A DNA stretch of 57,941 bases, taken from NCBI GenBank assembly GCA_963796125.1, contig CAWCKM010000035.1, positions 1-57,941 on the forward strand, given 5' to 3'. The stretch comes from DASPRG01 sp963796125. Its GTDB lineage: Bacteria; Nitrospirota; Thermodesulfovibrionia; Thermodesulfovibrionales; SM23-35. The notes beneath the pieces were generated by a model. That model ran no database searches. It was not told the origin of the DNA and was given only the letters and a program-made list of their open reading frames with translations. Below are positions 17,399 to 26,181 of this stretch, piece by piece (within the stretch, counting starts at the first letter, position 1; the number at the start of each line of letters is the position of its first letter). The position numbers were made by a program, and so were the translations under genes.

Positions 17399-18007
17399 AT
17401 GACAAAAGACAAAAAGAGACTTATTAAGGAATACGCAGAAGCTATCATCACTGCATTACTGCTTGCCCTCATTATAAGAGCTTATATCATTCAGGCTTTT
17501 AAGATACCCTCTGGTTCCATGATACCCACGCTTGTCATCGGAGATCATATACTTGTCACCAAGTTTATATATGGTACAAAGATCCCCTTTTCAGATAAAA
17601 GCATTTTGGTATTCAAGCAGCCGGAGAAAGGAGATATAATAGTTTTCAAATATCCTGAAGACCCTAAGAAAGATTTTATAAAAAGAGTTGTTGCTACGGG
17701 TGGCGATACCTTAGAAGAGAGGAATAAAATCATTTATGTGAACGGGAAAGAAGTTACAGAACCGTATGCATACCATGGTGATAGCTTTGTCAGACCCCGA
17801 GGTGATCCAAGGGATAATTTCGGTCCTTTGATAGTTCCTGAGAATAAGGTTTTTGTTATGGGGGATAATCGTGACCAGAGTTTTGACAGCAGATACTGGG
17901 GGTTTGTTGATATAAAGGCGATAAAAGGCAAAGCCCTTATTATTTACTGGTCCTGGGACCCAGGGAATCGTCTCAGATTCAATAGGATAGGGAGGTTAGT
18001 AAAATGA
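17399..18007 (+). CDS. lepB: Signal peptidase I
   Basis: 202 residues. An N-terminal membrane anchor (AIITALLLALIIRAYIIQAF) is followed by box B IPSGSMIPTL with the catalytic Ser, box D DFIKRVVATGGD with the catalytic Lys, and box E VMGDNRDQSFDSRYWG. It cleaves signal peptides of Sec and Tat substrates on the periplasmic face. Single-anchor forms like this are common outside Enterobacteria. AGGAGA precedes the ATG at 17399. The next gene overlaps by 4 bases. Confidence 0.96.
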   Translation: MTKDKKRLIKEYAEAIITALLLALIIRAYIIQAFKIPSGSMIPTLVIGDHILVTKFIYGTKIPFSDKSILVFKQPEKGDIIVFKYPEDPKKDFIKRVVATGGDTLEERNKIIYVNGKEVTEPYAYHGDSFVRPRGDPRDNFGPLIVPENKVFVMGDNRDQSFDSRYWGFVDIKAIKGKALIIYWSWDPGNRLRFNRIGRLVK

Positions 18008-18324
18008 GGAAAATCATTTGGCTCCTGATTCTTTCCTTTCTTGTCTATTCAGGAATTAAGTTCGGTATGCCCTATTACCGGTATGTGGCATTTAAGTCTG
18101 AAGTAAAAGAAATAGCAAGAATTTCTCTTGGACTCAAGGAGGACGAGATAAAGAACAGGATGTTTGAACGGGCACAGGAGTTGAAGATTCCAATTCAAAA
18201 GGATGATATAGAACTTTTCACAACAGAAAAGATGGTGCAGATCAGGACATCATGGTTTGAGGTTGTAGATATACTGGGGCTGTATCGAAAAACACTTATA
18301 TTCAGTGTTGATTCAACGGAATAA
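18004..18324 (+). CDS. Small membrane-anchored protein downstream of lepB (DUF4845-like)
   Basis: 106 residues: an N-terminal helix (IIWLLILSFLVYSGIKFGM) and a soluble periplasmic-side domain (YYRYVAFKSEVKEIARISLGLKEDEIKNRMFERAQELKIPI). Length, anchor and position beside lepB are like DUF4845 proteins; function unknown. Overlaps lepB by ATGA and runs to the start of ribE. Confidence 0.75.
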   Translation: MRKIIWLLILSFLVYSGIKFGMPYYRYVAFKSEVKEIARISLGLKEDEIKNRMFERAQELKIPIQKDDIELFTTEKMVQIRTSWFEVVDILGLYRKTLIFSVDSTE

Positions 18325-18325
18325 G

Positions 18326-18970
18326 GTGTTTACAGGGATCATCATAGAAATGGGAGAGATCGCAGCCTTGGAGCAGAAAGGCGGCATCACCCGCCTTCTC
18401 CTTAAATCAAAAGAGGTCATAAAAGATGCAAAGATCGGTGACAGTGTGTCAGTGAACGGAACTTGTCTTACCATCGTTGAGATAACAGGCACTGCTATGA
18501 GATTCGATCTCTCTGATGAAACCATGAAATCTACAAACCTTGGCCTGCTGAAAACCGGTGACCGCGTCAACCTTGAACCTTCCCTCCGGCCTGACTCAAA
18601 ACTCGGAGGGCACTTTGTTTCAGGACATGTGGATGATACAGGCAGGATCAAGTCGAAGATAAGGATGGGGGATGCCTTCAAGGTAGAGATTGAGGTACCC
18701 GGGAGGATCCTGCACTTTCTCGTTGAGAAAGGTTCGGTTGCAGTAGATGGAATAAGCCTTACGGTTGTTGATATACTAAAAAATAGCTTTACCATAGTTA
18801 TTATTCCCCATACGGCGCAGCTTACGACAATTGGTTTCAAAGGTCCTGGCGCTACCGTGAATATTGAGGTTGATATTATTGGGAAATATGTTGCAAAGTT
18901 TTTAAATAAGGGAATGGATAGAGACGCAAGGTTCATGAAGACATTGGCAGAGGAAGGATTTATTAAATAG
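18326..18970 (+). CDS. ribE: Riboflavin synthase, alpha chain
   Basis: About 215 residues beginning VFTGIIIEMG at a GTG (18326). The two lumazine-binding repeats are visible: GDSVSVNGTCLTIV with LGGHFVSGHVDDTG in the first, and GSVAVDGISLTVV with IIPHTAQLTT in the second. It dismutates two 6,7-dimethyl-8-ribityllumazine into riboflavin. An upstream in-frame start at 18305 would overlap the preceding gene and add residues before the conserved FTGII start. First gene of a ribE-ribBA-ribH cluster. Confidence 0.95.
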   Translation: MFTGIIIEMGEIAALEQKGGITRLLLKSKEVIKDAKIGDSVSVNGTCLTIVEITGTAMRFDLSDETMKSTNLGLLKTGDRVNLEPSLRPDSKLGGHFVSGHVDDTGRIKSKIRMGDAFKVEIEVPGRILHFLVEKGSVAVDGISLTVVDILKNSFTIVIIPHTAQLTTIGFKGPGATVNIEVDIIGKYVAKFLNKGMDRDARFMKTLAEEGFIK

Positions 18971-19006
18971 CAGGGTTTAAGGGGTATAGGGTTTATCCCT
19001 TTACGT

Positions 19007-19036
19007 TCTCCCTTAAGGGGGGAATTGAAGGGGGGT
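19007..19036. repeat. Family C palindromic repeat between ribE and ribBA
   Basis: TCTCCCTTAAGGGGGGAATT with a following AAGGGGGG arm; shortened copy of the C family seen at 5440, 7411 and 52126. Confidence 0.6.
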
Positions 19037-19080
19037 CGAACACTGAACCGAATCCTTGAATCCTTTTGAAAGGATTGGTT

Positions 19081-20295
19081 ATGGAAAAATACAAGTTTAA
19101 CACCATTGACGGAGCCATTGATGATATAGCAAAAGGCAAGATGGTTATCCTTGTTGATGATGAAGACAGGGAAAATGAGGGTGACCTGTGCATGGCTGCT
19201 GAAAAGGTTACGCCGGAAGCGATCAATTTTATGGCAAAGTATGGGAGAGGTCTCATCTGTCTTTCCCTGACGCCGGAGCGTGTAGAAGATCTCAAGCTCC
19301 CGATGATGACAACAGAAAATACGTCGTCCTTTTGTACTGCCTTCACCGTTTCAATTGAAGCAAAGAAGGGTGTTACAACAGGCATATCAGCAGCAGACAG
19401 GGCAACAACGATACGGACTGCCATTGACCCGAAGGCACAGGATGAGGACCTGGTAAGACCCGGCCATGTCTTTCCCCTGAGGGCAAGACGCGGCGGTGTA
19501 CTCCAGAGGGCCGGACAGACTGAAGGGTCTGTTGATTTAGCAAGGCTTTCAGGACTCTATCCGGCTGGTGTTATCTGCGAAATAATGAATGACGATGGCA
19601 CCATGGCGAGGGTTCCCGAGCTTATGGAATTCGCAAAAAAACATAATCTCAAAATAATAACGATAAAGGACCTTATCAGATACAGGATGAGGACAGAGTC
19701 GTTTGTAAAACGACTTGTAACCGTAAAAATGCCGACGGAATACGGAGGAGAGTTTAACGCTATTGCTTATACAAGTGAAATGGATAGTGGTGTGCATGTT
19801 GCCCTGGTCAAAGGTGAAATCAAACCAGGAGATGATGTGCTCGTACGGGTCCATTCTGAGTGCCTTACCGGTGAGGTTTTCGGTTCAAAGAGGTGCGACT
19901 GCGGAGAACAACTGCACAGGGCAATGGAGATGATTAAAAAAGAAGGCAAGGGTGTGATCCTCTATATAAGACAGGAAGGCAGGGGCATCGGTTTTCTGAA
20001 CAAGTTAAAGGCTTATGAACTCCAGGATAAAGGTCTTGATACGGTAGAGGCAAACCTGAAACTCGGTTTCAGGCCTGACCTCAGAGACTATGGTATTGGT
20101 GCCCAGATACTCGTTGACCTCGGTATAAGGAAGATGAGACTCATGACGAATAATCCAAGGAAAATCGTAGGGCTGGAAGGTTATGGCCTGAAAGTCGTGG
20201 AAAGGGTATCTCTAGAGGTGAACCCTCATGAGAAGAATATTATCTACCTCAAAACAAAGAAAAAGAAATTGGGGCATATGCTTGATAATGTGTAA
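19081..20295 (+). CDS. ribBA: Bifunctional DHBP synthase / GTP cyclohydrolase II
   Basis: 404 residues from the ATG at 19081. RibB half (1-200): LVDDEDRENEGDL, TTGISAADRATTI, GHVFPLRARRGGVLQRAGQTE and CEIMNDDGTMARVPEL. RibA half (205-404): VHSECLTGEVFGSKRCDC with the three zinc Cys, LYIRQEGRGIGFLNKLKAY and MTNNPRKIVGLEGYGL. It makes the two precursors of riboflavin from ribulose 5-phosphate and GTP. The in-frame start at 19066 gives MKGLV first but AAAGGATTGGTT precedes 19081 better. Confidence 0.96.
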   Translation: MEKYKFNTIDGAIDDIAKGKMVILVDDEDRENEGDLCMAAEKVTPEAINFMAKYGRGLICLSLTPERVEDLKLPMMTTENTSSFCTAFTVSIEAKKGVTTGISAADRATTIRTAIDPKAQDEDLVRPGHVFPLRARRGGVLQRAGQTEGSVDLARLSGLYPAGVICEIMNDDGTMARVPELMEFAKKHNLKIITIKDLIRYRMRTESFVKRLVTVKMPTEYGGEFNAIAYTSEMDSGVHVALVKGEIKPGDDVLVRVHSECLTGEVFGSKRCDCGEQLHRAMEMIKKEGKGVILYIRQEGRGIGFLNKLKAYELQDKGLDTVEANLKLGFRPDLRDYGIGAQILVDLGIRKMRLMTNNPRKIVGLEGYGLKVVERVSLEVNPHEKNIIYLKTKKKKLGHMLDNV

Positions 20296-20312
20296 TTTGA
20301 AAGGATTCAAGT

Positions 20313-20330
20313 GGTCCATGAATATGGACC
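20313..20330. repeat. Perfect hairpin after ribBA
   Basis: GGTCCAT-GAAT-ATGGACC, 18 bases after the ribBA stop. No T-run follows, so terminator function is doubtful. Confidence 0.5.
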
Positions 20331-20351
20331 GACAATTGTTAGACCTATGAA

Positions 20352-20408
20352 TTGTCATTGCCGCTGTCGGAATCCTTCTGAAGAAAGATTCCGGAAGCCG
20401 GAATGACA
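20352..20408. repeat. Palindromic repeat core (TGTCATT...AATGACA) between ribBA and ribH
   Basis: TTGTCATTGCCGCTGTCGG and CCGGAAGCCGGAATGACA arms with inner GAATCCTTCT / AGAAAGATTC pairing. Same core design as the palindrome at 42036-42101 and the core of the inverted family A copy at 54809. Confidence 0.75.
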
Positions 20409-20437
20409 TCCTAAAGGCTAAGCTACAAGGAGGGTAT

Positions 20438-20902
20438 ATGATGAAGATCATAGAAGGTGAGCTGCAGGGAAAAGGTTTAAAATTTGCCATCATCGTCAGC
20501 AGGTTTAATGATTTTATTACCAATAAGTTGCTTGATGGTGCACTGGATGCCCTCTTGAGGCATGGAACAAAGGAAGAGGATATAGATGTTATCAAAGTTC
20601 CCGGTTCTTTTGAGATACCTACAGTGGCAAGAAGATTGGCATTGAAAGGAACACATAATGCAATCATATGCCTCGGCACTATAATACGGGGAGCAACGCC
20701 TCACTTTGAGTATATTGCTGCAGAGGTATCTAAAGGGATTGCTTCTGTATCGATGGAGACAGGTCTGCCGATAGCTTTTGGCATCATAACATCGGATACC
20801 ATAGAGCAGGCTGTCGAGAGGGCCGGAACAAAGAGTGGAAATAAAGGATGGGATGCAGCAATAACTGCTATTGAAATGTCACAACTCCTCAAAAAACTGT
20901 GA
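20438..20902 (+). CDS. ribH: 6,7-dimethyl-8-ribityllumazine synthase
   Basis: 154 residues with IIVSRFNDFITNKLLDGA (substrate-binding Trp/Phe position), VPGSFEIPTVARRLA, ICLGTIIRGATPHFEYIA with the catalytic His, and PIAFGIITSDTIEQAVERAGTKSGNKG. It condenses the RibA- and RibB-derived precursors and assembles into capsids or pentamers. AAGGAGGG lies 7 bases upstream of the ATG. Confidence 0.97.
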   Translation: MMKIIEGELQGKGLKFAIIVSRFNDFITNKLLDGALDALLRHGTKEEDIDVIKVPGSFEIPTVARRLALKGTHNAIICLGTIIRGATPHFEYIAAEVSKGIASVSMETGLPIAFGIITSDTIEQAVERAGTKSGNKGWDAAITAIEMSQLLKKL

Positions 20903-20988
20903 ACAGTGAAGAGTGAACAGTGATTAGTAAGAAATACACGGGCAGTTTTTCCCAACTATTCACTATTCACTATTTACCATTCACTCCA
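20903..20988. repeat. Iterated-heptamer inverted repeat (family E, copy 1)
   Basis: The left arm is built from GTGAACA/GTGAAGA-like heptamers and the right arm from TTCACTA-like heptamers, so the two arms pair imperfectly over about 30 bases around a 25-base loop. A different heptamer (GCTCTAT) builds a similar element at 35328-35469. Confidence 0.75.
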
Positions 20989-20990
20989 TC

Positions 20991-21401
20991 ATGAGACGTC
21001 GCAGGGCAAGAGAGTATGCACTGCAGATACTATTCCAAATAGATTTTAAGAGTCAAGAAGTCAGCAGAAATGACTTTGAAGACTTCTGGTTGGACAAGAA
21101 TGAAAGTGAAGACGTCAGAAAATTCACGGAAGAACTTGTCAGAGGTACAATCGAAAGACTTGATGAAATAGATTCAAGACTTGAAAAGGTTGCGGAAAAC
21201 TGGGTATTGAAGAGAATGGCTGCAGTTGACAGGAATATATTGAGATTTGCAGCATTTGAAATACTCTACAGGAAGGATATTCCCCCAGCAGTAACCATTA
21301 ACGAGGCAGTAGAAATAGCAAAAAAATTCTCTTCTTCTGAAGCTGCTCCCTTCATCAATGGTATTTTAGACAAGCTTGCTAAAGAGATGGGTAAATCCTG
21401 A
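20991..21401 (+). CDS. nusB: Transcription antitermination factor NusB
   Basis: 136 residues: MRRRRAREYALQILFQIDF start, then WVLKRMAAVDRNILRFAAFEILYRKDIPPAVTINEAVEIAKKF and FINGILDKLAK, all hallmark stretches. NusB with NusE (S10) binds boxA RNA and supports antitermination on rRNA operons. It usually follows ribH, as here. The stop and the next gene's ATG overlap by one base. Confidence 0.96.
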   Translation: MRRRRAREYALQILFQIDFKSQEVSRNDFEDFWLDKNESEDVRKFTEELVRGTIERLDEIDSRLEKVAENWVLKRMAAVDRNILRFAAFEILYRKDIPPAVTINEAVEIAKKFSSSEAAPFINGILDKLAKEMGKS

Positions 21402-22126
21402 TGCGTTCTGCCATACTTTCTGATGTCCACGCAAACCTTGAAGCCCTTGAGGCTGTTCTGCAGGATGCGGATGCAAGGAAGATTGAGAATATACTGTTTC
21501 TTGGAGATGCGGTGGGATATGGCCCTGATCCGAATGAATGTGTAGAGATCCTCATGAAGAGGTGTAAAGTTTTCCTCGCAGGGAACCACGACTGGGGTGT
21601 CCTTGGACAAACAGATATCACATACTTTAATGAACATGCAAGAACAGCAATCGAGTGGACAAAAGGAGTGCTCACAAAAAAGAATCTCAAAAACCTTAAA
21701 TCTTTCCTACTTCAGAAAGAGCTGGAAAAGGAAGATATGCTCCTTGTACATTCCACTCCGAAGGAGCCTGAGGAATGGCATTATCTGCTTACGCTCTGGG
21801 ATGCCGAGATAAATTTCCATTACTTCAGCAATAAATACTGTTTCATCGGTCATACCCACTATCCCTTTATCATTGAGAGGCTTCCGTCGGGAGAGCTGGT
21901 GACGTATAAAGAAAAAGCTTCCAAAGGTGAGATGGAGAGATATATTATGAACGTCGGAAGTGTCGGACAGCCGCGAGACGGAGACCCGAGAGCAAGCTAT
22001 GCAATTGTTGATGACGAAAAGCTGGAGATTGTAAGAGTTGCCTATGATATCGAGTCTGTGCAGAAAAAGATGAGTAAAGCAGGTCTGCCTTCTTTGCTGA
22101 TAGAGAGGCTGGCAGCAGGAAGATAG
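21401..22126 (+). CDS. Metallophosphoesterase (calcineurin-like)
   Basis: 241 residues. Di-metal site motifs in order: SDVHANLEAL (residues 6-8), FLGDAVGYGPDP, AGNHDWGV, LVHSTP and CFIGHTHYPF. The GYGP motif and length are like the YfcE/diadenosine-phosphatase-like group of single-domain phosphodiesterases. Metal-dependent phosphomonoester or diester hydrolysis in the cytoplasm; physiological substrate unknown. Coupled to nusB by a one-base overlap. Confidence 0.9.
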   Translation: MRSAILSDVHANLEALEAVLQDADARKIENILFLGDAVGYGPDPNECVEILMKRCKVFLAGNHDWGVLGQTDITYFNEHARTAIEWTKGVLTKKNLKNLKSFLLQKELEKEDMLLVHSTPKEPEEWHYLLTLWDAEINFHYFSNKYCFIGHTHYPFIIERLPSGELVTYKEKASKGEMERYIMNVGSVGQPRDGDPRASYAIVDDEKLEIVRVAYDIESVQKKMSKAGLPSLLIERLAAGR

Positions 22127-22143
22127 AGCACTTCCTGGCGGCC

Positions 22144-22288
22144 TTAGCCCTTTTCCTTAAGCGTCTGAATTGTATTCCCCGATCCTTCGACCAGTTTTTC
22201 AGCATTTAGACGATACAACCGGGCGGCATTTAGGCCTAAGATAGCCTTCCTAACCATACCATCGGCAGAACCGAGATAAAAGGGAGTC
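22144..22288 (-). pseudogene. C-terminal remnant of an amidohydrolase-type gene
   Basis: About 48 codons read PFYLGSADGMVRKAILGLN and then AARLYRLNAEKLV, closing with a stop at 22144. The ILGLNAARLY motif is the end of amidohydrolase-2 family TIM-barrel enzymes. No upstream part of such a gene is present because the YejM-like gene begins at once, so this is a deletion remnant. Confidence 0.6.
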
Positions 22289-22319
22289 CCTTTTTTTATT
22301 CCACATATATTTTTTCATG

Positions 22320-24255
22320 TTACCTGTAGAACTCAGACATTTTTAGTGCAGTACCTAATAAAATATTTTTTTTCTGTTTAATTACATCTTTTTGGTTTCC
22401 GACAAGACTGTAGTCATTTTTTCTTCGGACCTCGAATGAACGTATATTGTACATTTCAGTTGAAAAAATAATTTTGTATTCATCATCAATGATAGCGGAA
22501 GCATCCCAATTGGAAGATGTTATGTACGTGTGGCGTGTCTTGTTTAACAGAGAAAAACCATGTGAATAATCTTCTGGAGGAGAAATGCAGCCGAGTGACT
22601 CGATCAGCGTTGGAACAAGGTCCAAATGGCTGGTAATCCTCTCGGTACTAAAAAGCTCGACTCCGGGATAATGAAGGACAAAAGACGGTTTTTACCTGAT
22701 AATCATCGAATGAAGATGTATGACCGAAATATCCATTTTCGTAAAACTCCTCTCCATGGTCGCCTGTTATCACAACTATTGAATTATCGAAAAGGTTGTT
22801 CTTTTTTAATGAGGCAATGATGTTACCGATCAGGTAATCGTTATAAAAGATGGCATTTTTGTACCGGTTTTTTAAAATAAAAATATTATCTTTGCCGATG
22901 TCTTTGAAATAGTTTATTTCATGATCACTTACCGGCTGGAATTTCTCAAATCCTTCGGGATAGTAATAAGGCTGATGAGACGAGTCATAAAATATAAAAG
23001 CAAAGAATGGTTTCTTATTTTCTGGATTTGATATGTATTTAATGAATTTTTCTGTTATTATCCTGTCTTTTTCAGCGGTATCTGTGTTTACAAAACTGTC
23101 CTCTATACTGTCTGGTATTCTGATGAAAGCGGTCTTCCTGAATTCAGGGAAAGTCAGATGCGTACTGGAGAGAATCTTGAACTCGTATCCGTTATCACTA
23201 AGCACATCTATCAGGACAGGTGAGACCCTTCGGGCAAGGAAGTTGTGCCAGTAGGTTCCATCAATGCCGTAGAGCAGTGAAAATATTCCGAATCGTGTTC
23301 CGTTTCCACCGCTGTAATGGTTTTTGAAAATAATGTTTCTCTGACCGAATTCCCACGTGTTCGGCATTGTGTCTTTGCTCAGCATGTCAAAGCGGAGGCC
23401 ATCTACAACGATGATAATTATATTGAATTTTTTGCCTGCTGAAGGATTAAATCTGAGGGGCTTTTTAGGGTAATTAAGAGTTGTATCCTGTGTGGATACC
23501 TTGAAATCAAGCTCCCTGTCTACTTTTATATGCAGGACTTTTGAGGCGAATCTTTTTATTGTAAGGGGTTGATAAAGTGGAAAAAGCTTTGCATTCTGTG
23601 TGATAGCTGTATTGTTTACGATATCACCATAGGCATATATAATCTTATCTGTCACTATCAGAAACAGACCAGTCCAAAAAATCACCTTTGAAATTTTGTT
23701 AGCCATCAGAAAGCTCTTCTTTCCCGGGTTTTTGTTGAGATTGCTGAAATACAAATGAATGATGATTTCAGCGCAAAGTATACCGACCAGAATCAAGGAA
23801 AAAACAGCTATCGTGCCCTTACCGATAATAACGGAATCCGATACACCCTCTGTGGTTATGACATTCAGCACGAGTGGATTAATATGATAATGGAAAATGG
23901 TATAAATTCTGGTATCGAATAGCAATATCAGCTGTAAGAGGAAAAAAAAGAATATCATTAAAACAGCAGATATTTTTTTATTTAATACGACAGAGAAACA
24001 GAAAGCGAGCAACCCGACAAGGAGATTGAGTAAAAAGTAGTGTGCCACAAAAGTGATTATGCTAAAAAACGTATATGCATTGCCTTGCTGGTTATTAATA
24101 TTCAGAAGTGAAAAGGATATAATCATAGAAATCACTGTGTTTAAAAGAACAATAGGAATAAGATTGGTATAAAAATATTGTGAGGATATAGTTCTTTTGA
24201 TTTTATCCGGTATCATGGGAGACAACAAACATATCAAGTGAATATATATTAGCAT
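22320..24255 (-). CDS. YejM/PbgA-like inner-membrane sulfatase-fold protein, frameshifted
   Basis: About 640 codons in two frames (22648-24255 and 22320-22625, shift near 22640). The N-terminal third has five membrane helices (for example LLNLLVGLLAFCFSVVL). The periplasmic sulfatase-fold domain has IIVVDGLRFDML, the GGNGTRFGIFSLLYG loop equivalent to YejM's SSGN...GIFGLFYG, ARRVSPVLIDVLSDNGY, and VVITGDHGEEFYENGYFGH; the second frame gives MDLVPTLIESLG...SHGFSLLN. In E. coli YejM senses periplasmic LPS and controls LpxC, but it has lost the sulfatase metal site; here DGLR, Thr and DHGEE are kept, so catalysis is possible. It heads the envelope polysaccharide island. Confidence 0.82.
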
Positions 24256-24312
24256 AACTATTTTGAAATAATTAATATAGTGCGCATATTGCGAGCGAAT
24301 TTCAAAATATGT

Positions 24313-24561
24313 TATTAATCTTCAAAGATCTTAAAAGTTGTTTAAGGTTTTCTGTTTCTGTCATTCTGGCTTGTCCAGAATCTTTCTTTATAGCTTTCCC
24401 CTTTGGAAAAGGGGGAGTGAGGGGGATTTTTTGAATAAATCTATTCTCCACAAAATCTCCCCTATCCCCTCTTTGCCAAAGAGGGGTTCAGAAGAATTCC
24501 CTATCCCGAAAACTTTCGGGGGGAATGACACAGTCCATTGGAACAGAGTTCGCTATGAATA
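24313..24561 (+). repeat. Dispersed repeat element, family A, copy 3 with nested family C
   Basis: Left end ATCTTCAAAGATCTTAAAAG, a core TGTCATTCTGGCTTGTCC that closes as GGGGGGAATGACA, and right end CCATTGGAACAGAGTTCG-CTATGAATA. Two family C hairpins (24400-24431 and 24458-24489) lie inside the core, which explains its greater length. The right-end ATG (24555) is the start codon of the following gene. Confidence 0.8.
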
Positions 24562-26118
24562 AGCTAAAGATTTTATTGGCTCTTTTTGTTCTTTTGGTAG
24601 TGGTTCGGGTTTCTTCACCAGTGGATTTCTTTGAAGGCGATCAACAAAAACAAGTCGGATACATTATGGATATTTTGCAAAATGGCAATTGGTCTGTTCA
24701 ATATGAAGTGAACGGAGAAATTGCCACAAAGCCGCCTCTTTACACCTGGCTGGCAGCCCTAATTGCAATAATTACAGGCACAACCGCGCCATGGGTTATG
24801 AAATTTCCATCGCTACTGGCCGGGGCAGGGCTTCTCGTTCTTGTCTTCCTTACCGCTAAAAAGCTTTTTAATGAAGATACCGCATTCTGGGCTGTTGTAG
24901 CCCTTATGGCATCACACCACTTCATCAAACTCACCTGGTTCGCCCGCACTGATATGCTCATGGTTTTTAGCTTATACTTGGCTGTCTATTTCCTGCTTTT
25001 CTTGCGGTCATCCTGGTATAAGGCACCTGTCATAGGGCTAATCCTGGGAATGAGTTACCTCATCAAAGGTCCTGCCGGTCCCTCTTTCTTTGCTGTGATA
25101 TTCATTGTCTGGGCAGCATGTGAGCATTCTCTTTTTCATCCAAAGCAATGGGTTTCGATTGTTCCGGGCATAGCTGTATTCTGTCTAATTGTCGGGACGT
25201 TATGTTGCAGTGGTCTGGGGAAACCCACAGTTTCAAGAGGTCGTCATAAAGCAGGAACTGATTGCCCGTACACCTGGCATGGCAAAACATTTTGATCCTG
25301 TGTATAAATATTTTATCTGGTTGTTCAGCCGTATCGCTCCCTGGCCAATTATAGCCATAGCAGCCCTTTTTTTTGCCCGACGCAGGCCGGAGCGGCTTTC
25401 GGTTAATTTTGTTGCTCTGTGGGCGCTTGGCATAATAGTTTTTATGAGCGCTTTGCCTGACAAGCGGCACGACTATCTACTTGCTCTTTATCCGCCTATA
25501 TTTATGCTTGCAGGATTGGGAATGCACCATCTGACCGGGTTGTATGAAACCCGTGGTTACAGATGGGTAACCTTATCTCTGGCCGTAGTTCTGATGCTTG
25601 CACCTGTGTTAATGCCTTTTCTTATGAAACAGGAAGCAACAGCATGGATTTGGTTACTGTCTTTGACTGCTTCATGTTGTGGGCTGCTCACAGTCTGGTA
25701 TACTCAAAAAAAATATAAAATCGCCCCTGTATGGCTCTGCGCGGGGCTGATTATAATGAACGGTCTTTACCACTATGGACTCGGCAATACTCATCCAATA
25801 CATCTTTTCGAGCAATTGCGTGTTTTTACAACCGGGGTTAAGAGCACAGTCAATGAGGATCAACTGCGGGTCTGGCATTCCCATCCCCTGATTTCATATG
25901 AATTAGGGATACATCAGCATGTTTACAGTCTAAAGGATCTCAATACAGAACCATACCCCAAGTGGATTATTACTGAAACAAAATTGGCAGATCAAGTCGA
26001 GCGAGCGACAGGCTGGCAATTGCAGGAACAATCTTCTCTCGTAATGAAGGAAAGGTATTCCCGGATCGATGCGAGACTTTATCGAGTTCAAGAGCGAGAA
26101 TCGGCATCATTGCATTAA
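24555..26118 (+). CDS. GT39/ArnT-like membrane glycosyltransferase, frameshifted
   Basis: Two overlapping frames (24555-25295 and about 25189-26118; shift near 25200) make a protein of about 520 residues. N-terminus MNKLKILLALFVLLVVVRVSS, then FFEGDQQKQVGYIM (acidic first-loop motif), IATKPPLYTWL, and about ten membrane helices, with WFARTDMLMVF and MSYLIKGPAGP typical of ArnT-type enzymes that move a sugar from undecaprenyl phosphate to lipid A or other acceptors at the periplasmic face. The C-terminal 150 residues form a periplasmic domain. The start codon belongs to the right end of repeat copy 3. Confidence 0.82.
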
Positions 26119-26181
26119 ATGGTGGCAGAAATTTTGCCAGATCTCTATGAATTTAGATCAGTACTTATCAGTAATTACAAA

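Noticed and set aside
20903..20988. CRISPR array
   Set aside because: The iterated heptamers form one inverted repeat; there are no regularly spaced unique spacers or cas genes.
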